Positions 48,388 to 59,477 of a DNA stretch of 64,000 bases are shown here, piece by piece. A program made the position numbers and the translations under genes. Origin of the DNA: Rosellinia necatrix (lineage: Eukaryota > Ascomycota > Sordariomycetes > Xylariales > Xylariaceae); assembly GCA_021209875.1 (NCBI GenBank), contig JAGYVD010000007.1, forward strand, positions 4,154,001-4,218,000, read 5' to 3'. Under the pieces are notes generated by a model that was given only the letters and a program-made list of their open reading frames with translations, was not told the origin of the DNA and made no database searches. The stretch's first letter is position 1. Each line of letters begins with the position of its first letter.

Positions 48388-48708
48388 TGTCACGATGAAA
48401 TGGATAGCCTTGGCAAAAAGCTGGTGATCGCAGCCCAAGTGCTGCAGTAAGCCCTATAGCTAAGTTAGTAGCTGTTGGGGTAAGCAGTTAAGCTTATATA
48501 AGCTTAACTTACTTAAACAGACTAATTATAAAGCAGAAAAAATATAATTTTTTCTAAGCTGTATATATAAGCTGGCTAGTCTGATTATTTTTATATAATA
48601 TAACTTAACTAAATAAATTATTATTATAAGCTTAAATTAACTTGCTTATATTAATTACTTAGTTTTAATTCTATTATTTTTATATAATTTATTTGTTTTT
48701 CTGCGACA
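48388..48708 (+). repeat. Left LTR of the inner retrotransposon
   Basis: 321 bp. The first ~105 bases keep ordinary composition; the rest is converted to A/T where the right copy keeps G/C. Nearly all differences from the right copy are transitions. Confidence 0.92.
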
Positions 48709-51700
48709 GTTATAAGCCTGGTTTATTAATCGAACTAATACTTTTATTATAAAAACGATTTTTGCTTTAAAGCTTATTAATTTAAAAATCTTATTTTTTA
48801 TTTTTATTTATTTTATATTTAAAATAATTATTTAATTTAATCGTTAAAATTTAGCAATTTATTTTTATTATAATAATTAACTATATTAAGCTTATTATTT
48901 TAAACAGTTTAATAAACTAGTTTTGCTAGTTTAAAAAGTTTAAAATTTATATTAAAAATAAAATTTTTAAAATATTATAAATTTAAACATATTAAAAACG
49001 ACTTATTTTTTTAATATTAAACTAATGTTTTTAATAAAAGATCAGATTATTATTAAATTTAAAAAACATGTAAAAATAAAATTTTAAGCTTATAACTTAA
49101 CAGATCGATTTTAAACATTTTAAAAAATTATAAAAAGTTATAATATTATATAACGCAGGTTTAATTAAAGCTATTAAATATTTAATATTACGTAAATAAA
49201 TAAAAAAAACTGTTAAAATTAAATATATAAAAGTTGCAGCTATAATAAATAAAAACAAAAAATAAACGATTTAAGCAACTATTATTGCTTTCTATAACTA
49301 ATTAGCTTTTTCAGCTTTATAAACTTAAATAATAATTTAAAAAAAATACGCTTAAGTTTTTAAACGTGCTAAATAAAAAAGCATTAAAACTAGCAAATAA
49401 TATAAAAAATAATAAACAGCTTATTTATAAGCTGTTGTTTATAATTTTTTTAAAGTTTAAAAAATATTTATAACTAAAGCTTTTTTAAAAGCTTTTTATA
49501 AAAAACTAGCTTTAAATTAAGCTAATATTAAACTTATTAACGTAATAAAAAAAAAATCATAGAAAAAAAAATTATATTATTTAGTAAATATAAAAAGCTT
49601 TTTAAAAGTTTTAATATTTAATATAATATAAAACTTAAAAATTAGCACTAATTTTTATTATATTAAGCAATTAAATATAAAAGATTAGCTTAACAGAAAA
49701 TTAAATAAATTAACTTATAAAAATTAAACTAATTATATAAATAAATTAACTAATAAGCAATAATATTTATACAAGCTTAACGCTAGTAATACTTATAAAT
49801 AAAGCTTAAAAAATATATGATTTTTTAGCTAGTTATTATAAACAAAACTAATTAAAAAATAAACAACTTATTTAAAAAAAAAATAATTAATTAAATTAAA
49901 ACATATTAAAAAGCTATATATTAAAAATTGTTTAAACAAGCTATTAATAATTAAAACTAAAAATGCTTAAATAACTTATATTTTAAAAAAAGCTTAATAA
50001 TAAAACTAATAGCAGCAAAAACTAGTTTAATAAATAGTTTAATTTTAAAATAAACTTTATAATAATTAATTTTATTTTTTTAAAAGCATTGCTTATATTA
50101 TTAAAATATTTATTATTTTAAAATTTAAACGTTATATATTTTTAATAATATATTAATTAATAATTATAACGTTTTATATTTAATAAACAGTAAATCGTTT
50201 TAAAACTTAACTTATTTATAATTACTTATAATAAAAAACAGTTTAAACAGAAATTATAAAATTTCTAATCTTAAAAAAAGCATAAAATTATACACAAAAT
50301 ATTTAATATATTTAAAAAAAACAGTTTATAAATATAATTTTAAAAATATAGCTTTAATTAAAAGATTTTATATAAATATCGTATTAAAAGCTTGTTTAAA
50401 TAAAAAAAATCTAATATTATAAAATTAATTATATATTAAAATATAAAAATATAAAAACAATATAATTTAGTTTTTTAAATATAAGCTTATTTTTATTTAT
50501 TTAAACAGCGTATTAATAATCGATTTATATAATTTTTTAATTTTATTTAAATAAGCGCTGCAGGTTTAAACGTTATAATTACGTTTAAAACTTTTAAACG
50601 TTTATATTATTTTATAAAAAACTTTTTAAAGCTAAAATTAAATTTTTAAAACTTATAATATTTTAAATCAGATTATTTAAAATAAAACGTTTTATAAACG
50701 TTTATATATAAAATAAAAAATATAAAAATTTAAAAGATTTTATAAATTAAATATAAAAGCTATATTAAAACGCACGTTAAAAAAAAAATCAATAAAAAGC
50801 GTTTAAAGCAGCACATAGCCTGTTTATTTTAATATATTTATTAAAATCTATTCAACTATTTTTAAAAATATAATAGATTAAGCTAAACATTTATTATTAA
50901 AAAAAAATACAGCAGTATAATTTATATATATATTTTTCTAACTAAAGCTAAAAAACAGTTGCTAATTTAATTATAAAATTTAAGCGTTAAATAATAAAAC
51001 AATTTAAACTTTTAATATATAAAATCTAAAGTAATAATAAAAAAAAAATAATTGTTATTAAAAGCTTAACAAAATATAAACGTTAAATTAAATATTAAAA
51101 AATTAAAAATAAACTAATATTTATTAAAATCTCCGAATTAAACAGCGCGTTAAAACGCGCTAGCTAAAAAATTATTAATTAAACTATTAAAATATTAAAA
51201 AAAGCAGAATTTTTAAAAAAGCTTTAGTTAAAAACTATTAAAACAATAGTCTAGCTGTATAACAAAAGCTTTTCTGTTATAAAAAACTATTACACGTTTT
51301 ATTATATTTTAAAAAATTAATTTAAACATTTATTTTGTTAATATATTTTAAAACACGTTAAAAAGCTAACAAACAATCTATGTTTTAATTAAAATAAAAT
51401 ATACGTATATAAATATAAAGCTTATTTAATAAAAATCGATAAGCTTGCTAAACATAATAAATAAAAATATAAAACTAAAGTTTACGTTTATATAAAATAT
51501 TTTATAAACTATTAAGCTTATAACTTATACTACGTATAAATTTTTAATTAAATAAAATAATTATTATATAAAACGTTAAGTTTAATAAAAAATCTTTTAT
51601 TAAAAAAACAGAAAAACTAACGATTAAAATAAATAAAACTTTTATTAAACAGATTATTAAAATTAAATTTAAGCTTTTAAATTTTTTATTATATTAAATA

Positions 51701-54700
51701 TATAAAATATTAAATTTATAGCTGTATATAAGTTTAAAAATGCTTTTATTACTTCTGCTTTTTATAAAAATATTTTTAATTTAATTAATAAACTTTAAAA
51801 AAACTAACCAGCAGAGCAAAAATTAAAAATAAAAGCAGCTAAAAAATATATTATTAAAAGCAGCGCTTATAATATTTAGCTATATAAACTTATAACTTTT
51901 AAACCATTTTAAACTAAAAACAATTAAAAATTAAAAATAAAAAATAAATTATAAGTTAAAAAAGCTTTTAAATTTAAATATAAAAATAAAACGATTATAT
52001 AAAATAAAACAAAGCTTTTATTTAATATAAAACTAATCAGCTTTAAAAAAAGCTTAAAAGTTGCTTTTAAAACTAAAATAATTAAATATTATAAAATAGC
52101 TTTAAAATATTAATTATTAAAACGTAAACAGTTTATTAATTAATTAATCGATTAAACAAACTAATAAAATATATATATATATATAAAATATTTCCAGCGG
52201 CTTTTATTTAAGCTAAAAATTAAAAGCTAAAATTTTTAATTTAATATTAAAAAAATAATAACACGTTTATATTTATTATTATAATTTATTTAAATAATAT
52301 TATTAAAGTTCTAAATAATTAAAATTAGTCCAACTTTATAAAAACTTATTTATTTAATTAAAAATAAACGCTTTATAAAAAAAATTAAAAACATAAAATA
52401 CTGCACGTAATATTTACAGCTGTAATAAACTAAAATAAAACAGAAAAAATAAATGCTAAGTTAAAAAAGCGTGTATATATAAACAATTTATTAAAACTGC
52501 TACTAAAAAACTAAAAAAATTTCTAAAATTATTTAATAAGCAAGCAGTTTTATACTAATGTTTATGTAAAAATAAAATCGCTTAAAAAAAAATAATTAAA
52601 ATAATAAAACTAAATAAAGTTTTAAAATTTTATTATTATTTAAATAAATATTTTAATATAAGTTTAATAAAAAAATACGTTAAATAATATAAATTATATA
52701 TTATAATATAAAATAATCTTTAGCTAGAAAATATATTATAAATAATTTATATAGCAATATTTGTTATAAAAACTTTTAAGCTTATAATAATATTAATAAT
52801 ATATTTTAATTTAAAAATACTTTAGTTTAATATAATTTTGCGTTTTTAAACGTTTTATAAACTAAAAAACGCTAATAGCATGCTGTTTTTTAAAAGCTTT
52901 TTATAATTAAATAAAACAATATTATTAAATAAAGCGCTATATAAACTAAAAAATTCTTTGCTTTTTTAATATAAAAAGTTTTTATTAATACTTAAAATGC
53001 TAAAATAATCGCTTTTTAAAAAGCTTTGTTTATTTTATATTAAAATCGATTTATATTTATAATTTTTATATAAACAACTTTTAATACTTTATTATAAAAT
53101 TATAAAATTAAAAAACAGAAAATTATATAAAATATTAAAAAATATATAAACTTAAAAAATAAAACAATATTAAATAGTTTTTAAAAATTAAAATAATTTA
53201 TAATTAAAAACTTAAACGATTTTTTAGTTTATAATTAATATATTAAAAAATCGTTAAACGTTATAGTTTAAATAATTTAGCTTATATATTAACTATTTTT
53301 TATTATATAAAAGTTTTATATATAATTTAAGTTAAATTATAAAAAATAAATAAAAACTTATTAAAAAAAATTAAATTAGCGCTATATAGTAAAATAATAT
53401 TAAAAACAGATATAGCTTTTATAATTAAAATGCTATTATAGTTTTTAATTAATTTAAACGTTAATTATTATGCTGCGATCGATTATTTAATTAAATATTT
53501 ATATAAAACTAAATTTTTAATAGTTAAATTTAAAATAAGCTTTTATAATTATTAAAAACGTTTTGTTTATAAATAATAAAAAAACGCGCAGATTATTTTA
53601 TAAATATATTATGCTGATTTTTAAAAGCTTTTTTATTTAAAAAGCAATAAAATAAAATATTGTTTTAATATTAACTATTAAAGCTAAAATTAAAACAATC
53701 GTTTTTATAGCCGGAAAAACTATAGTATTAAAAAGCTTTTTAAAATATTCTGCTTAATTTTAAAATATATAAACTATTTATTTAAATAATATATAAGCGA
53801 TTAAATTAATTATAAAAAAAATAAGCAAATTAATATAAAATTATAGTATATTAATATATAAAATATATAAATAAAACAAAAATATTAAAAAAATTATTTA
53901 AAATAAAATATTTTTTAACTGTTTAAATATTTACAGACAAGCTTATAAAAATTTATAGCGCGTTTAATTTAAACATTTTATATTTTATTTAATTTTTATA
54001 ATTATAGTTATAAAATTTAAAAAAGTATAGCTTATAAACAATAAAAACTAATTAATTATAACTAAAAAAAATTTTAAATTATTTTTAAATATTTGTTTTT
54101 ATAAACGGATTAATAAAATTATTATTATTAAGATTAATTTTATGTTAAAACAGTATTTTTTTTTTTTATTTATTTTTTATAAATAGCTAGCTTAAAATTT
54201 AAGTTATTTTTAATAATTAAAGCTTTTAAATAATTAGCAGATATTATAAAAAGCTTAAAAATATATAATTTTTTTTTAATTTAAAGTTTTATATTAAAAC
54301 ATTATAACTATTAATTTAAAAAACAATTATAGTTTTTAAACATTTTATAATATTTATTAATATTTTTAAGCTTATAAATTATTAAACTTATTTTATATTT
54401 AATTATTTTATATAATATAAATAACTAAAAAAAATTTTAGCAACACTGTTTTTTTTTTTAATATTTATTTTTATTAAAACAAAAGGTTTTTTAGCTGTTA
54501 AAACAGCTGCAACTTTTTTATTTGCTAAAACAAAAATATTATTAACGTTAGTGTTAACGTTATTGTTTTTAAAAAAAAAGCAGCTAGACTTAAAACTATT
54601 ATTTCTAGCTTTTTTTAAAGCTGTTATTTTTAGTTGTTATAACTAAGCTTAAGCTTGTTTTATTTCATTTTTAATAGAAGCATGCTTAAACTAAAAAATA

Positions 54701-56207
54701 ACAGCTTTAATAAAAACGTAAAAAATTAAATTAAAAAAAAAAAAAAAAGTTTATTAAAACGTTTTTTTTAGCTTGTACTGTTTTAAAAAAAGCTGTAACA
54801 AAAAACTAGTTTATTTTTTAGCTATATAAAATTTTAGCAAAAAAAAACGTTTATAAAAAATAAAACTATTTATATAAAAATATATTTATATTTATTAACG
54901 TAAAAATAGCACTATTAATTAAAATATTAAACTTAATAATAATATTTTTTTAATTTTTTTTATATTATTAAGCAAGTATAAGCGCAGTAAAAGCGTTTTT
55001 TTAACTTATTTTTTATAAAACAACTTTTTTTTTTAGCAGATTTTTTAAAAATAACTTTATTATTATTAGCACGTTTATTACTAGTATAATGCAGGCCTAG
55101 CAAAAAAGCTGGACTAGCTAGTTTTTTATTAAAAAAAAAATCCACGTTATTAATTAAAAACTACAGCAGCAATATAAAAAGCTTTAAAACTTTTTATTAA
55201 AAAAGTTAGCTTTAAAGCTTGCTAAAAAAAAATTAAAAATAAAATTAATATATATAATTAATAAAAAACTTTAAAAAAATATATAAAGCTAGATTAAATA
55301 TAAAACTATTAAATTTAAAGTTTAACTTTTTAATATTATAAATATTAATTAACGTTTTATTAATAATGCTAGTTATTATTAGCTTAGCAGCTTTTTTTAA
55401 AGCAGAGTTAATAGCAAAAAAAATAATAATTAAGCTTAGTTTTTCAGCAGTAGCAGCAGTTTAAATAGCAGCAGCTGCAGCAGTAATAAAAACAAAAAAA
55501 AAAATAAGCAAATAAACAAGCAGTATAAAAATAAAACAGCAGTAGTACTAGCAGCAGCAGCAGTAGTTATAGCAATAATAATAATAATAACGTAAAAATA
55601 TTTATTTTAAAATAAAATTAATTTTTTAATTATAGCATAAAAAATTAAAACAATTTTTAAAAATAATTTATAAAAAAAAAAAAAAACAACGGCTTAAAAA
55701 ATTAAACATAATAAATTTTTTAATACTATTTATATTAGTTAAAACAACCGATCGTATATAAAACTGCCTGCTGTAATATATATTTAATAAAAAAATTATT
55801 TATAAAAAAACGATTTTTAAAATTATTTAAAATTATTAAAAAACAGCTGTTAGCTTAAAATTAACGCGCGTTAAAATGCTAGCGATTTAAAAATTATATA
55901 TAAATTAACTAATTAACTTAAAAATTAAAAAAAAAAAGCTAAGCTATTATTTATTTAAAAATATTTATACTGTTTTTATAAAATTATTTGCTAATTAATT
56001 GCTTTAATAATTATATTTTTTTATTATTATTAATTATTTTAAATAGCAACTTTTATTTAAAAAAAGCTTTTTAATTATAAAATTTTTAAAAATAATTATT
56101 TAAATTAATTATAAAATTATTACTTATTTTTATATATAAAGCTATATAAAACGATTATTAAAATTTATTTTATAAATCAAGCTTTAATTAGCTAGATCTA
56201 AAAAATA

Positions 56208-56528
56208 TATTATAATAAAATAAATAGCTTTAATAAAAAACTAGTAATCGCAGCTTAAATGCTGCTGTAAGCTTTATAACTAAATTAATAGCTGTTAAAA
56301 TAAGCGGTCAGGCTTATATAAGCCCGACCTACTTAAACAGACTAATTATAAAGCAAAAAAAATATAATCTTTTTTAAGCTGTATATATAAGCTGGCCAGT
56401 CCGATTATTTCTATATAATACAACTTAACTAAATAAATCACTATTATAAGCTCGAATTAACTTGCCTGCATTAATCGCTCGGCTCTAATTCCACTGTTCC
56501 TATACAATTTATCTGTTCCTCCGCGACA
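56208..56528 (+). repeat. Right LTR of the inner retrotransposon
   Basis: 321 bp. Starts TATTAT (equivalent to TGTCAC with G to A and C to T changes) and ends GCGACA. Its first ~105 bases are strongly RIP-mutated; the last ~215 bases are well preserved. Confidence 0.92.
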
Positions 56529-58918
56529 TAAGATATAGTATATTAATTAAACTATTATAAAACAAAAAAACTAAGCTATTTTAATAAACAAAGTTTTAAT
56601 ATTAAAATAAAATTAAAAGCGTTAATAAAAATATTACCAAAAAGTTCTAAAAAATATAATTAGCTAAAATATCGCTTATATTTTTAATTAACACAAAAAA
56701 ACAGGCATTTAATTATATTAAACAAGCTCTGTTTAATAATTTTAAGTTAATATTTTGTTTATTAATTTAATAATTATTCGCAGATTTTAACGTTTTAACA
56801 GAAAATATTAGCATAAAAATATATTATATAAAAAAAAAACTTTATAAAGCTTATAACAAATAATATTATTATTAAATATTTTTATGCTATATAATTTAAA
56901 TAATTATATTTTTATTTAAGCTGTTAATATTATTAAAAATTAAATATTAGCTTATTAAAATAAAACTATACAGTTTTATATAAATATTAAAAAAACTAAG
57001 CAATAATTAAATATATTATAAAAAACTTTTATTGTTTTTACTAATTATAACGTAATATTAAGTTTATATAAACAAACAACTAATATTATAAACTTTATAG
57101 CTACAAGCAATATTAATTATAAAATAATATATATATTAGAATTTATTAGCTAATTTTAGCTATATATACTATATAAGCTAAGGAAAAATTATATTGTTTT
57201 AAATATATTAAGCTATTTATTTTAAAAAATAGCTTTAATAATTTTATTTTTAGACCTTGGGGCCTAGATAAACTATTTAATTATAAAAAGCATTAAATAA
57301 TATATTAAATATATTAATAAATTATATTATTATTAATAAAAAACCTAATAAAGCTGTTTAAAATATTAATATTTTATTAAAAAATGTTGCCCGGCTATTA
57401 GTTTTATTTATTTAATTAGACCTAAACTTTAAAAACAGGTTTTAAAAAATATTTTTAAAACTTATATTTTAAATAAATTTTAAATATAATTAAACAGAAA
57501 ATATAAATTATATTTTAAAACAGAACTAATATTTTTATTATATTAAAAAAGATTTTTATAGTTTAGAAATAACGACGGACTAGCAGACCGTTTATATATA
57601 TTATAAAAATACTTTATAGAACTTTAAAAATATTTTATAAATTAAATTATATTAGTTATAAAAATTAACTTATATAGTTTAAATATTTTATATATATAAA
57701 AGTTTAAAAAGATTTAAAGAATTTATTAACAGGTGCCTAAAATATAAAATATTTTAACCGTGTTATTATAAGCTATATAGTAGTTTTTAATTAATTTTAA
57801 TATTTTTTTGCTTTTATTATTAAATTATAATAGATTTTATACTAGTACTGCTAATTTTTAAAAAATATAAATATAACGCGGCAATAATAATAATATATAA
57901 GTTTATTAAACAGATTTAATTAATTTTTAAACAAAAAAACTAAATAACAGCTTAATAAAAACGCGTTTTTATTTTAAAACTATTAATAGCTAGCTAAAGA
58001 ATACTAAAGATTATTTTATTAAATAAAAACTTTAAATTTTTAATAGTATTATAAAAAACAGTTTAAAAAATATTTAAAACTAAACTTTTATATATAACAG
58101 CATATTATTTATAAGCAAATAGCTAGTTTAAAATTATTGTTTATATAATATAATTAATATTATAATATTATATATATATATTAAAAACTTTATAAACTAA
58201 AAGGCAGTAATATTATATATTTAATTTAAATATAATAATAATAAAAATAGTATTATAAAAACAGCTTAAACAAATTAGTACTAAGATTTATATTTATAAA
58301 TATAACAGATATTTTTAGCTAATGCTAACTAAACAAAAAAAACTAACTTATATTATTATTAGCTGCTTATATATAAGCTATTAATATAATAACATTATTA
58401 TTTATAATAATAAAATATTATTATAATAATAAATACTAGCTAAAATATTTTAATATTAAAAATTATATATTTTTCTAACTATATAAAAATATAAAATAAT
58501 AACTAATAAAAATAATAAATTATTTTAACGTTTTATTAGTTTATTTAAAATAATTAAAAAATAAAAACATTTATATATAAATTAAACTTTAAAAATATAA
58601 TGCTTAAATATATAATATAATTTTAATAAACTATTTAAAATTTTATATATTAAACATATATAATAGATTTTTTTTTTTATCGGACTAATTAAAACTGCAG
58701 ATTATTTGCAAAAATATATATTAAAAGTTAAAATAATAAAAAAAAACAAAAAAAAACATACATAATATCTGGTTAAATATAAGGACTTAAGATATAAATT
58801 TAATAAATAGCTTATAAAAAAACAGCTAGGTTTAGATTCTGTTTTAATTAATAAATTTAGTACTAAAGTATAATAGTGCTATAAAAACGCAGCATTTTTC
58901 TTTTTGTTTAGAGCAGAT

Positions 58919-59091
58919 TATAGCAGTTAAACTAGTTAGACTTATATTTATCTGGACCCACATAAGTAGTTATAAATACACAGTAGCGATAGTGCAGAGG
59001 TTTGGACCGATCTATCTTTTCTATATCAACAATACAACCAATACACCAAGTCTTTAGGATCATATGATCCAATAAGCTGCCGGCTGCTACA
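58919..59091 (+). repeat. Right LTR of the outer retrotransposon
   Basis: 173 bp, starts TATAGCAG (G to A change of TGTAGCAG) and ends CTGCTACA. The left 30 bases are mutated; the rest is well preserved and of normal composition. Confidence 0.92.
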
Positions 59092-59477
59092 AGTAGTATA
59101 TTATCATTTTACGGATTGGGGGTATTGTAAATTCGCCATGGTATAGACCAAACCGTCAATCTGAACGCTAATCACATCAACTATGGATGAAAACTCCCTT
59201 GGACACCTTCGCCTACTTAGGACGCGCGACTAGAGCAGAGGATGAGAAGACCATTATGCAATTTGGTAGGTCGTACGCTGAGGCGAAATGGGACAATTTG
59301 TAATGCTGGTACGAGAGCGCCCTGGGCCCGGGTGAGGAGAGTTTAAAATGCTGCCAGCTAGCGTCTGTTTAATGTACTCACGAAAAAAAAAAGAGGAGGG
59401 AGAGGGGGAGTAAAGCAGAATGGGGGTTTATCTAACAGGCTGATCTTTTTACGTTGAACTTTGGTTTTTTTTTTTTT
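59092..59477. other. Gap between the retrotransposon block and the amidohydrolase gene
   Basis: It begins with the right target duplication AGTAG (59092-59096). Composition returns to normal immediately. It likely contains the 3' untranslated region of the amidohydrolase gene. No gene is present. Confidence 0.55.

Larger units (their letters stand above)
48388..56528. mobile_element. Inner LTR retrotransposon, RIP-degraded, inserted into the outer element
   Basis: 8,141 bp bounded by 321 bp direct repeats with TGTCAC/GCGACA ends. Directly after the left LTR, GTTATAAGCCTGG would match GTTATGAGCCCGG after two RIP-type transitions, which resembles the anticodon-stem region of initiator tRNA used as a half-tRNA primer by Copia-type elements. 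That would set plus orientation and Copia affiliation, but with low confidence. The interior has no usable ORF. CAG-rich stretches at about 55440-55570 are the most complex remnants. Confidence 0.9.
44122..59091. mobile_element. Outer LTR retrotransposon, RIP-degraded, interrupted by a second LTR element
   Basis: It is defined by two 173 bp direct repeats, inverted end sequences TGTAGCAG/CTGCTACA and a perfect 5 bp target duplication. Removing the inner insertion (8,141 bp plus one 5 bp duplication) leaves about 6.8 kb, a normal size for a fungal LTR element. The interior is extremely AT-rich with stops in all frames, as expected after RIP. One weak coding trace on the plus strand near 56660-56800 reads LAKI...QAFNYIKQALFNN, reminiscent of the RNase H connection region of Gypsy-type polyproteins. 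That would put the element in plus orientation, but I rate it low. No intact protein can be read. Confidence 0.9.

Noticed and set aside
54960..55145. 61-residue minus-strand open frame within the AT-rich block
   Set aside because: It is a chance frame in RIP-mutated sequence rich in Lys, Asn and Phe, with no recognisable motif.
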